Shown here: positions 24,947 to 32,173 of the stretch, piece after piece
Layout of the letters: every line of letters begins with the position of its first letter
How positions within the stretch are numbered: the stretch's first letter is position 1
DNA from: Chitinophagaceae bacterium
GTDB taxonomy: Bacteria; Bacteroidota; Bacteroidia; Chitinophagales; Chitinophagaceae
Direction: 5' to 3'
Assembly: GCA_013140985.1 (NCBI GenBank)
Contig: JABFRU010000070.1
Span: 1 to 57,629, forward strand
Length of the DNA: 57,629 nt
Position numbers and translations under genes: made by a program
Notes under the pieces: generated by a model
Told to the model about the DNA's origin: nothing
Database searches by the model: none
The model's input: the letters and a program-made list of their open reading frames with translations, nothing else

Positions 24947-26908
24947 TTATTTATTGGAACCAATTTCTTCATCTTCTTCTGCATCCACAGTTTTCTTTGG
25001 ATGAGGTTCTGTTTTAGCGATCAGCTTTGCGCTTTCTACCAGCCTGATGAATTCAGAACGATAACCTTCCTCATCAGTTCCTTTTGCTTTACGGGCAAGG
25101 CTAAGTACATCGGCATAGGTAGCATCTGATTTGAATTCTGAATTGCGGAGCAACATTCCGAATTGTGCAACGGAGGCAGCAAAACGGAAATTCTCAGATG
25201 TTTTAGCTATAGCAATTTGTTTATCCAATACAGGATGCTCCATCAATTTGCTTACATCACCATCGGGAGCTTTGTAACGAAACTTCACCGTCATCATTTC
25301 ATTGCTGTGAGATGATTTGCTCAGTGGAGTAATATTGGATTGATATTTTAATGAATCAACTCTTTTGAGGAAATCACTTTCAACTCCTGTAGGAATAATT
25401 TCATATAAAGCAGTAACAGTATGACCGCTGCCCAATTCACCCGCATCTTTTTTATCATCATTAAAATCTTCTTTGGCCAGCATCCTGTTCTCATACCCTA
25501 TCAGGCGATAGCCCTGTACTTTAGCAGGATTGAATTCTACCTGGAGCTTCACATCCTTTGCAATAGTGAAAAGCGTTCCGCCAAATTCATTCACCAATAC
25601 TTTTTTTGCTTCTGTAATTCCATCAATGTAAGCATGGTTACCATTTCCTTTGTCGGCCAGCTTTTGCATTTTTGCATCCTGATAATTACCCATACCATAA
25701 CCCAACACAGTCAGGAATACACCACTTTTTCTTTCCTGCTCAATTAATCTTTCCATGGCATCATCGCTGCTTTCACCCACATTGAAATCGCCATCCGTAC
25801 AAAGAATAACACGGTTGTTGCCGCCTTTGGCAAAATTCTCTCTTGCGGTTTTATAAGCCAGCCTGATGCCTGCACCACCAGCTGTAGAACCACCGGCTTC
25901 CAATTTATCGATAGCGTCTTTGATCTTTGTTTTTTCAAAACCACTTGTAGGAGCTAATACCAATCCTGCGGCACCTGCATATACAACTATTGATACTTTA
26001 TCCTGCTCTCTTAATTGATCCACCAGCATTTTCATAGAAGCTTTTACCAAACCAATTCTTTCGGGGCCCTGCATAGAACCGGATACATCTATCAGGAAAG
26101 TAAGATTAGAAGCAGGAAGATTTTCAGTCGGTATTTTTTTGCCCTGCAAGCCTATCAGCACTAATTTATTCTCTGCATTCCATGGGCAATCTGAAATTTC
26201 TGTATTGATAGAAAAAGGATCGTTGTTTGCTGGTTGCGGATACTCATACTTAAAATAATTCACCATCTCTTCTATTCTTACCGCACCGGCAGGAGGTAAT
26301 TGGCCTTGATTTAAAAAACGACGGATATTACTATAAGAAGCAGCATCTACATCAATAGAAAAAGTAGAGAGAGGATTGTCATCTACAGTCAAGAATCTAT
26401 TTTCCGTAATATGATCATAGCCCTCTCTTTCATGGGGGTAGTAATCGTTAACGCCATCCCCATCTTTATCAATATAACCATTAGTAGAAACATATACGCC
26501 TGGTACGCTGCCTGTAAGCTGAACTCCTTTTACTTTTGCAGTACTGAATCCTAATTCCTTTGCTTGTCTTTTTACTCCAAGAGCAGTAACAACTACTTCA
26601 GTACTTGTTATCATAACTACTTTAAGTGTTACATTGATGGTAGTACGGCTATTCACATTTTCTTCTTTTGTTTCAAGACCAGCGCCTGAAAAAACCAAGA
26701 TGCTGTTTCCACCCGGAACTACGATCTTATAAGAGCCGTTATGATCAGCAGCAACTCCTGTGCGGGTTCCTTTCACAACAACCGTAACTCCGGGAAGAGG
26801 ATATCCTTTTTCATCAGTAATAGTTCCAGAAACTGTAAAAGATTTTACAGGACGAAATGCCAGTATGATCAACATCACCGGCATAACAAATAATAATATT
26901 CTCTTCAT
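24947..26908 (-). CDS. VWA (YfbK-like) protein with CarboxypepD_reg-like domain and SusC plug-like segment
   Basis: 653 residues. Signal peptide MKRILLFVMPVMLIILAFRPVKS. A CarboxypepD_reg-like domain follows at 25-96 (VSGTITDEKGYPLPGVTVVV, GVAADHNGSYKI). Residues 104-128 read like the start of a SusC/RagA plug (VVVTALGVKRQAKELGFS). A short Ca-binding-like loop DKDGDGVND (148-156) comes next. The rest is a YfbK-type protein: an N-terminal SIDVDAASYSNIRRFLNQGQ segment, a VWA domain with MIDAS Asp274/Ser276/Ser278 (DVSGSM) and TDGDFNVG, then the characteristic C-terminal half. YfbK-like proteins are envelope proteins of unknown role. The SusC-like N-terminus normally precedes a TonB-dependent barrel, so this looks like domain shuffling. 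Divergent from the sigma factor gene across 84 bases. Confidence 0.88.
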   Translation of the reverse strand: MKRILLFVMPVMLIILAFRPVKSFTVSGTITDEKGYPLPGVTVVVKGTRTGVAADHNGSYKIVVPGGNSILVFSGAGLETKEENVNSRTTINVTLKVVMITSTEVVVTALGVKRQAKELGFSTAKVKGVQLTGSVPGVYVSTNGYIDKDGDGVNDYYPHEREGYDHITENRFLTVDDNPLSTFSIDVDAASYSNIRRFLNQGQLPPAGAVRIEEMVNYFKYEYPQPANNDPFSINTEISDCPWNAENKLVLIGLQGKKIPTENLPASNLTFLIDVSGSMQGPERIGLVKASMKMLVDQLREQDKVSIVVYAGAAGLVLAPTSGFEKTKIKDAIDKLEAGGSTAGGAGIRLAYKTARENFAKGGNNRVILCTDGDFNVGESSDDAMERLIEQERKSGVFLTVLGYGMGNYQDAKMQKLADKGNGNHAYIDGITEAKKVLVNEFGGTLFTIAKDVKLQVEFNPAKVQGYRLIGYENRMLAKEDFNDDKKDAGELGSGHTVTALYEIIPTGVESDFLKRVDSLKYQSNITPLSKSSHSNEMMTVKFRYKAPDGDVSKLMEHPVLDKQIAIAKTSENFRFAASVAQFGMLLRNSEFKSDATYADVLSLARKAKGTDEEGYRSEFIRLVESAKLIAKTEPHPKKTVDAEEDEEIGSNK

Positions 26909-26992
26909 AAAATGTATTTAGAACTCCTTTGATGCTTTCATTTTAGCATTTGCATAATAGGCCTTACCATTTTATTTGCTAATTTTATTGCG

Positions 26993-27598
26993 GTGTCTTT
27001 TATCAGGAACATATCTCACACCTCACTAACCGATAAAGAACTGGTGGCTCTTTATAAGCAATCGGATGACATGGCCGTATTGGGAGAACTCTACCAGCGG
27101 TACATGGATATTGTCTATGGCGTATGTCTCAAATACTATAAAGAACCTGAAACAGCCAAGGACAGTGTGATGCAGATCTTCGAGGAACTGGTATCAAAAT
27201 TGAAAAGACATGATGTAGATAATTTCAGGGGTTGGCTGCACCAGGTAGCTAAAAATCACTGCCTGATGCAACTACGAACCCCCAAGAACCTTAAAACAGT
27301 GGAATTCAAAACGGAACTTGTGCAATCGGAGGAAAATGTGCATCTGAATGGCGTACTGGAAAAAGAAGAGAATTTCAAGAAGTTAGAGTACTGTTTGGGC
27401 ACCCTGACCAACGAACAACGGGAAGCAATAAAGCTCTTTTACCTTGAAGGGAAATGCTATAACGAGATAGCCGAAACAACCGGCCAGGACTGGAACCAGG
27501 TAAGAAGTTTTATACAGAATGGACGCCGGAATTTGAAAATATGTATGGAAAGACAAGAGTCAGGAGTTGGGAGTCGGGAGTCAGGGGTCAGGGATTAA
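26993..27598 (+). CDS. ECF-type RNA polymerase sigma factor
   Basis: 201-residue cytoplasmic transcription factor. The start is GTG at 26993, because the next ATG lies inside sigma region 2 (27071). Region 2 spans about 28-92 (FxxLYQRYMDIVYGVC-like start, with AKDSVMQIFEELV and NFRGWLHQVAKNHCL). Region 4 spans about 130-185 (LTNEQREAIKLFYLEG and a helix-turn-helix YNEIAETTGQDWNQVRSFI). No C-terminal extension is expected, yet residues 187-201 (QESGVGSRESGVRD) are encoded by a tandem GAGTCnG heptamer array and are probably an accidental tail. The anti-sigma-like gene begins 27 bases later, forming a sigma/anti-sigma pair. Confidence 0.93.
   Translation: MSFIRNISHTSLTDKELVALYKQSDDMAVLGELYQRYMDIVYGVCLKYYKEPETAKDSVMQIFEELVSKLKRHDVDNFRGWLHQVAKNHCLMQLRTPKNLKTVEFKTELVQSEENVHLNGVLEKEENFKKLEYCLGTLTNEQREAIKLFYLEGKCYNEIAETTGQDWNQVRSFIQNGRRNLKICMERQESGVGSRESGVRD
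27557..27593 (+). repeat. Heptamer array GAGTCnG inside the sigma factor 3' end
   Basis: Five tandem heptamers (GAGTCAG, GAGTTGG, GAGTCGG, GAGTCAG, GGGTCAG; 27557-27591) encode the last residues of the sigma factor. Opposite-sense heptamers CTGAACT, CCTGACT, CTTCCCT lie at 29075-29095 beyond the anti-sigma gene. A 13-base exact inverted match joins 27556-27568 and 29078-29090, so the two arrays bracket the gene between them. Confidence 0.9.
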
Positions 27599-27625
27599 AA
27601 AAAATTATGAACTTTGGAGTGCTAA

Positions 27626-29068
27626 ATGGCAACAGGTAACAACATAAAAAATTTTACAGCCGCTGATATTGAAAAATATCACAAGGGTTTGCTTTCTAAA
27701 AAAGAAATGCATGACCTGGAAAAAGCTGCGCTGGACGATCCCTTTATTGCCGATGCATTAGAGGGATATGCTGTTGCGGGTTCTACTGCACAATCACATC
27801 TGGCAGACCTGAGAACAAGATTGTCTCAAAAAGTGGAAGGAGCCAGGGTTGTCCTTTTGAATGAAAGAAAAAGAAAAGCAATACCCTGGCTGCGGATAGC
27901 AGCATTTGTCATTGTAGTAGCCGGAGCTACCGTTCTTGCCAACCAATTTATTTTTAAGAGTAATAGGAAAGAGGATATTGCAAAAGTTGAAAAAGAGACG
28001 GGAACAGAAGTTAAATCACCTGTTACTACGGATAATACAGTTGCCACTACCCCAGAAACAATTGATGAAGTTACTTCATCAATTAAAAATGACGGCCCGG
28101 CAAAAGGAACAACACCGGCAACGCATGAAACATTAGGAGAAGTTACAGCAAATAGCCAGGTGGACAATACAATAAGCACAGAAGATGTGGCCGTTAAAAC
28201 AGCACCGGTTACTGTTACTACAAATCCCGGTGGCATTATTACTAATCCACCAGCTACAGGTGGCATAGATGATAAAGCAAAGCTAGCCGACAGGGATCTT
28301 GCAAAAGAAAAAGCAAAAAATGTTGCAGCACCAGTTAGGAAATTAGATACTGACGGGGATGTAGTAAAAGATAGATTTGATGTGGCGACAGTTCCTAATC
28401 AGCAAAAGAAAATTGAAGCGGTAACAGCTAATCGCCGGACTGCAAATGATGAGACCAACAGGGGATACACCCAAAGCAATACAAATACTTTCCGTGGACT
28501 GGTTACAGATGCCAATAATGTTGGTTTGCCATTTGCGAGGGTGACCAATGCACAGGACAATAATGCCGGCACTTATACAGACGCAAGAGGCAATTTCACC
28601 CTTACTTATCCGGATTCGGTTTTAGATGTGCAGGTAAGATCTATTGGTTTTGAAAACAGGAGTATGCAATTGCGAAACAATGTTAGCAATAACCAGGTCA
28701 TCTTGCAGGATGACAGAAGTCTTGCAGCACAAACTCTTCCAATGCCCAATACAGATTCGGCAAGAATGAGAATGATGACAAAGGTAAAACTGGAAGAACC
28801 TGAACCCGCAGATGGATGGGAGAATTATGACACTTATCTTGCCAACAACCTGAATGCACCGGAAGAAATAAGAACAAAACAAAAAAGTGGTGGACAGGTA
28901 CAGGTTTCTTTTGAAGTAAATAAAGAAGGTGAGCCTATCAATATTAAAATAGAAAAATCGCTTTGCAGCAAATGTGATGAAGAGGCCAAACGCCTGGTAA
29001 AAGAAGGCCCCAAATGGAAACGCAATGCCAAGAAAAAAGGCAGGACTACGGTTACAATTAATTTTTGA
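27626..29068 (+). CDS. Anti-sigma-like membrane protein with CarboxypepD_reg-like and TonB C-terminal-like domains
   Basis: 480 residues. An N-terminal cytoplasmic region (FTAADIEKYHKGLLSKKEM, then ALDDPFIADALEGY) is of the type that follows ECF sigma genes in Chitinophagaceae. One membrane helix follows (87-109, IPWLRIAAFVIVVAGATVLA). A low-complexity Thr/Val/Asp-rich linker spans about 115-280, a CarboxypepD_reg-like domain 288-362 (FRGLVTDANNVGLPFARV, GTYTDARGNFTL), and a TonB C-terminal-like domain 397-480 (EVNKEGEPINIKIEKSLCSKC, ending TVTINF). The layout suggests the sigma factor is held at the inner membrane while the periplasmic part senses or contacts an outer-membrane protein. Anti-sigma activity is inferred from position; no FecR domain is present. 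Confidence 0.8.
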   Translation: MATGNNIKNFTAADIEKYHKGLLSKKEMHDLEKAALDDPFIADALEGYAVAGSTAQSHLADLRTRLSQKVEGARVVLLNERKRKAIPWLRIAAFVIVVAGATVLANQFIFKSNRKEDIAKVEKETGTEVKSPVTTDNTVATTPETIDEVTSSIKNDGPAKGTTPATHETLGEVTANSQVDNTISTEDVAVKTAPVTVTTNPGGIITNPPATGGIDDKAKLADRDLAKEKAKNVAAPVRKLDTDGDVVKDRFDVATVPNQQKKIEAVTANRRTANDETNRGYTQSNTNTFRGLVTDANNVGLPFARVTNAQDNNAGTYTDARGNFTLTYPDSVLDVQVRSIGFENRSMQLRNNVSNNQVILQDDRSLAAQTLPMPNTDSARMRMMTKVKLEEPEPADGWENYDTYLANNLNAPEEIRTKQKSGGQVQVSFEVNKEGEPINIKIEKSLCSKCDEEAKRLVKEGPKWKRNAKKKGRTTVTINF

Positions 29069-29102
29069 TTGACGCTGAACTCCTGACTCTTCCCTACCTT
29101 TG
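29069..29102 (+). promoter_or_regulatory. Promoter of the DUF2911 gene
   Basis: A -7 box TACCTTTG (29095-29102) matches TAnnTTTG. A TTG at 29069-29071 lies 23 bases upstream, at the long end of the accepted 17-23 base spacing. The ATG follows 21 bases after the -7 box. The spacer between the boxes holds the heptamers CTGAACT, CCTGACT and CTTCCCT. Confidence 0.65.
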
Positions 29103-29122
29103 TCTTCCTTAAAAAAATCATC

Positions 29123-29959
29123 ATGAGAAAATTATTTTTTGCAGCCATAGCTGTATTCGGTTTCTTTTTAGCGGATGCTCAGACACTGACCACACCGCAA
29201 CCCAGTCCCACACAAACGATCAAACAAAATTTTGGACTTTCTAATATTGAATTGTCCTATTCCCGCCCCGGCATGAAAGGAAGAAAGATATTTGGCGACC
29301 TGGTTCCTTTTGGAAAAGTATGGCGCACCGGCGCTAACAATGCCACTACCATCACTTTTGCTGATGAAGTAACGATTGGCGGCACAAAAATAAAAGCCGG
29401 CAAATATGGTTTGGTTACTATTCCTGAAAAGAAAAGCTGGACAATTATCATCACCAAACAATTAGATGTAACAAGCCCTGCAGGTTACAAACAAGACCAG
29501 GATGTGGTGAGAGTAGAAGCCAATACGATGAGCATGGATGAAAGTATGGAGTCATTTACCATGCAGTTTGCGAATATAAAACCTACCAGTTGCGAATTGC
29601 ACATTATGTGGGACAGAACAGCTGTGTCACTTCCCATCACAACTGAAATAGACAAAAAAATAACGGACCAGATCGATCAGTTGATGAATAAAGACAACAA
29701 ACCTTATTTCAGCGCTGCTATGTATTATATGGAAAGTGGTAAAGACCTGAACCAGGCGCTTGCATGGTTTGATAAAGGAGTGGAATTACAGCCGAATGCT
29801 TTCTGGATCCACCACCAAAGGGCCAATTGCCTTGCCAAATTGGGTAAAAAAGATGAAGCCAAAGCAGCTGCTGAAAAATCAAAGGCTCTTGCAACAGAAC
29901 AAAAGAATGATGATTATGTGGCGCTGAATGATAAATTACTTGCAGAACTGAATAAATAA
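29123..29959 (+). CDS. Exported DUF2911 protein with C-terminal TPR
   Basis: 278 residues with a signal peptide (MRKLFFAAIAVFGFFLADAQ, cleaved near 20). The DUF2911 domain spans about 30-175: NFGLSNIELSYSRPGMKGRKIF, then GKVWRTGANNATTITF, IKAGKYGLVTIP and ELHIMWDRTAVSLPI. The family is common in Bacteroidota and has no established function. The C-terminal 80 residues contain helical TPR pairs (NQALAWFDKGVELQPNAFW, then AKLGKKDEAKAAAEKS). It is located in the periplasm by prediction. It has its own promoter, so it may not belong to the sigma operon, although it is next to it. Confidence 0.9.
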   Translation: MRKLFFAAIAVFGFFLADAQTLTTPQPSPTQTIKQNFGLSNIELSYSRPGMKGRKIFGDLVPFGKVWRTGANNATTITFADEVTIGGTKIKAGKYGLVTIPEKKSWTIIITKQLDVTSPAGYKQDQDVVRVEANTMSMDESMESFTMQFANIKPTSCELHIMWDRTAVSLPITTEIDKKITDQIDQLMNKDNKPYFSAAMYYMESGKDLNQALAWFDKGVELQPNAFWIHHQRANCLAKLGKKDEAKAAAEKSKALATEQKNDDYVALNDKLLAELNK

Positions 29960-29982
29960 CTCCCGGGTAAATATTTTCTTTG

Positions 29983-31728
29983 TTAAAGCTCCTGCACAAC
30001 CGGGAGCTTTTTCTTTTTCCAAAGCTGGTTCAATAATAAAGTAAAAAATATCACTCCAAACACCCCGATCGGGTTCAGCCATAAGAAGCCCATGCTGAAT
30101 ATACCCTTCTTTGTCAGGATGTAAACTGTAAGTACAATTAATTCGGCAATCACCGCAGCCCAGAACACCGCATTCCCGTTCTTTATTCTTTTCATGAAAA
30201 GCGCTACAACAAAAACACCAAGTATCACTCCGTAAAACAGTGACCCCAAAATATTCACTGCTTCTATCAGGCTGTTGCCAATATCGTAGGTGAACATGGC
30301 GACAATGATGCAGAATACACCCCAGCCCAATGTGTACCACTTTGATAACCTGTATTCACTTTCTGCAGTTTCATTCTTTTTAGTGAAGCGCCGGTGAAAA
30401 TCCACCATGGTACAAGAGGCCAGCGAATTGATAGCAGCTGCAATGCTTCCCCATGAAGCAAGAAAAATAATAGCGATCAGCAAACCTACAAGACCTACCG
30501 GCAAATGATCAACTACGAAGCGTAGAAAAATATAATCGGTGTCTTTACTATCGCCATTTATTTCTTTTGAACTAACCCAGGCCTTCACTTTAGTTCTCAT
30601 GCTGTCTGCCCGGTTCTGTAATGATCTTAATTCAATTGTCTTTTCGTTGACAACAGGCTTGTCCTTAGCATCCATCGCCGTTACCAGTTGTGGAATCACT
30701 GCTTGCTTTTGCAAAGTGACTGCATCATAATTTTCTTGCAGTGTATAAAACGAATCTCTCTTTGAAGAGTTCTCAATTTTTTTCACCAGCTTGGCATTGA
30801 AGAAGACCGGCGCTTTATTGAATTGATAAAAAGTAAATACTAATATTCCTATCAATAAAATGAAGAATTGCATGGGAATTTTTACAAAGCCATTCATGAT
30901 GAGACCCATGCGGCTTTGCTTCAATGATCTTGCAGTAAGATAGCGGCCCACCTGGCTCTGGTCCGTTCCAAAATATGACAGCGATAAAAAGAATCCGCCA
31001 ATGATACCTGTGAGGAGATTATATTTTCCACTCCAGTCAACTCCTTTGTCCGTAATGCCGGTAGAGATCACATCCAGTTTGCCCAGTTTACCGCTTACTT
31101 TCAGTGCATCAATAAAACCAATGCCTCCAGGAAGCATTTGTATTACCATATAAGCAGCCAGGAACATACCCGTAAAAATGATAATAAGTTGTAACTGCTG
31201 TGTGTAAGCAACTGCTTTGGCGCCACCTGTAATTGTGTAAGTAATGAGCAGCCCCCCCATAAAAATATTTGTCCAATAGATATCCCATCCCAGCAATGAA
31301 GAAAGAATGATGGAAGGAGCCAGCACACTTAAGCCAGTTGACAAACCTCTTTGCAACAGGAATAAAAATGAAGTGAGTGTTCTTGTTTTATTATCAAACC
31401 TTGTTTCAAGATATTCATAAGCAGTATATACTTTCAACCGTTTATACACCGGAACAAAAAAGATACAGATGACCACCATGGCAATTGGCAAGCCGAAATA
31501 ATATTGCACAAAGCCCATTCCCTCTGTATAAGCTTGTCCAGGCGCTGATAAAAAAGTAATGGCACTGGCCTGTGTCCCCATGATGCTTAGCAGCACAAGC
31601 CCCCAGGGCAGGCTGCGGTTGCTGAGAAAATATCCATCAAGATTATGAGAAGTGCGGCTTTTATAAATACCATAAGCAATAATGCCAGACAGGGTAACAA
31701 TAAGCACTATCCAATCGAGCTGGTTCAT
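29983..31728 (-). CDS. Sodium:solute symporter (SSS family)
   Basis: 581-residue inner-membrane protein with about 13-14 hydrophobic helices. SSS-family features include the N-terminal DWIVLIVTLSGIIAYGIY helix, LPWGLVLLSIMGTQASAITFLSAPGQAY (TM2 with the Na+-site-type ASAITF), GGAKAVAYTQQLQ and YFGTDQSQVGRYLTAR. An insert of about 90 mostly polar residues (about 320-400) separates TM helices 8 and 9 and contains RADSMRTKVKAW. Substrate is not evident; relatives carry sugars, amino acids, sialic acid or other anions with Na+. The start overlaps the stop of a 41-residue membrane ORF (ATGA), which indicates translational coupling. The last codons contain the plus-strand terminator of the DUF2911 gene. 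Confidence 0.92.
   Translation of the reverse strand: MNQLDWIVLIVTLSGIIAYGIYKSRTSHNLDGYFLSNRSLPWGLVLLSIMGTQASAITFLSAPGQAYTEGMGFVQYYFGLPIAMVVICIFFVPVYKRLKVYTAYEYLETRFDNKTRTLTSFLFLLQRGLSTGLSVLAPSIILSSLLGWDIYWTNIFMGGLLITYTITGGAKAVAYTQQLQLIIIFTGMFLAAYMVIQMLPGGIGFIDALKVSGKLGKLDVISTGITDKGVDWSGKYNLLTGIIGGFFLSLSYFGTDQSQVGRYLTARSLKQSRMGLIMNGFVKIPMQFFILLIGILVFTFYQFNKAPVFFNAKLVKKIENSSKRDSFYTLQENYDAVTLQKQAVIPQLVTAMDAKDKPVVNEKTIELRSLQNRADSMRTKVKAWVSSKEINGDSKDTDYIFLRFVVDHLPVGLVGLLIAIIFLASWGSIAAAINSLASCTMVDFHRRFTKKNETAESEYRLSKWYTLGWGVFCIIVAMFTYDIGNSLIEAVNILGSLFYGVILGVFVVALFMKRIKNGNAVFWAAVIAELIVLTVYILTKKGIFSMGFLWLNPIGVFGVIFFTLLLNQLWKKKKLPVVQEL
29985..30010 (+). terminator. Terminator of the DUF2911 gene, overlapping the symporter 3' end
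   Basis: AAAGCTCC (29985-29992) pairs with GGAGCTTT (30003-30010), followed by TTCTTTTTCC on the plus strand. It lies 26 bases past the DUF2911 stop and inside the final codons of the convergent symporter gene. Confidence 0.8.
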
Positions 31729-31850
31729 GCAAATTTTTTGGTAAAAAGACTAAAGAGGATGATCAATAAAACAAGGAAAGCGATTACCAGCACATACCAG
31801 TAACTCCATTTTTTGAACAAGGGTGCATTATCGTTATCATGTTCCTGCAT
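31725..31850 (-). CDS. Single-pass small membrane protein (41 aa) coupled to the symporter
   Basis: The reverse strand from the ATG at 31850 encodes MQEHDNDNAPLFKKWSYW then YVLVIAFLVLLIILFSLFTKKFA. That is an acidic N-terminus, an aromatic belt and one membrane helix (about 17-37). Its TGA overlaps the symporter ATG in ATGA, the standard sign of coupling. Four bases separate its start from the previous small ORF. Small single-helix subunits accompany several Na+ symporters in other bacteria, so an accessory or stabilising role is an inference from position. No named family is assigned. Confidence 0.72.
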   Translation of the reverse strand: MQEHDNDNAPLFKKWSYWYVLVIAFLVLLIILFSLFTKKFA

Positions 31851-31854
31851 TCAA

Positions 31855-32031
31855 TTATTTTCTTTTTAACCGCAACCAGCCGGTGAGAAGGATGATGACC
31901 CCAAGAACAAATCCTATCAGTATCCCGATCTTTATCTTTTTGATCATAATACCAAGCGCCAGTCCCAATACGATAGCAAAAATAAAAGCCATCTCTCCTC
32001 TTCGTACATTAGGTTTTCGTTCTTCAGTCAT
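31855..32031 (-). CDS. Two-helix small membrane protein (58 aa) upstream of the symporter
   Basis: The reverse strand from the ATG at 32031 reads MTEERKPNVRRGEMAFIF and continues through two hydrophobic helices (about 14-29 and 35-52) separated by KKIKIG, ending TGWLRLKRK. Basic residues sit at the N-terminus, loop and C-terminus. It ends four bases before the 41-aa ORF, so the three genes look like a compact operon with the symporter last. Coding is supported by tight packing and the helix pattern; I do not recognise the family. Confidence 0.65.
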   Translation of the reverse strand: MTEERKPNVRRGEMAFIFAIVLGLALGIMIKKIKIGILIGFVLGVIILLTGWLRLKRK

Positions 32032-32044
32032 AAGCTTGTTTTGG

Positions 32045-32173
32045 CCTCACCCCAACCCCTCTCCTTCAGAGAGGGGCTTTAGAACCCGAAGTCCGGAGTT
32101 TGGTTACTGTATTCTATATTCAAAATTTCAGCGTCTCCGAAAGTCCCCCCTTCGGAGGGGATTTAGGGGCGGT
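32045..32173. repeat. Two intergenic repeat elements (CCTCACCCC...GAGGGG and TCCCCCC...GGATTTAGGGG types)
   Basis: Element A (32045-32080) holds CCCCTCT/AGAGGGG around CCTTCAG. Element B (32135-32172) holds CTCCGAA/TTCGGAG around AGTCCCCCC and then GGGGATTTAGGGGCGG. Both forms recur in intergenic DNA of many Bacteroidota genomes. They sit between the small membrane ORF start and the PIG-L stop, and could fold as terminator-like hairpins for the PIG-L gene on the minus strand. Confidence 0.8.
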
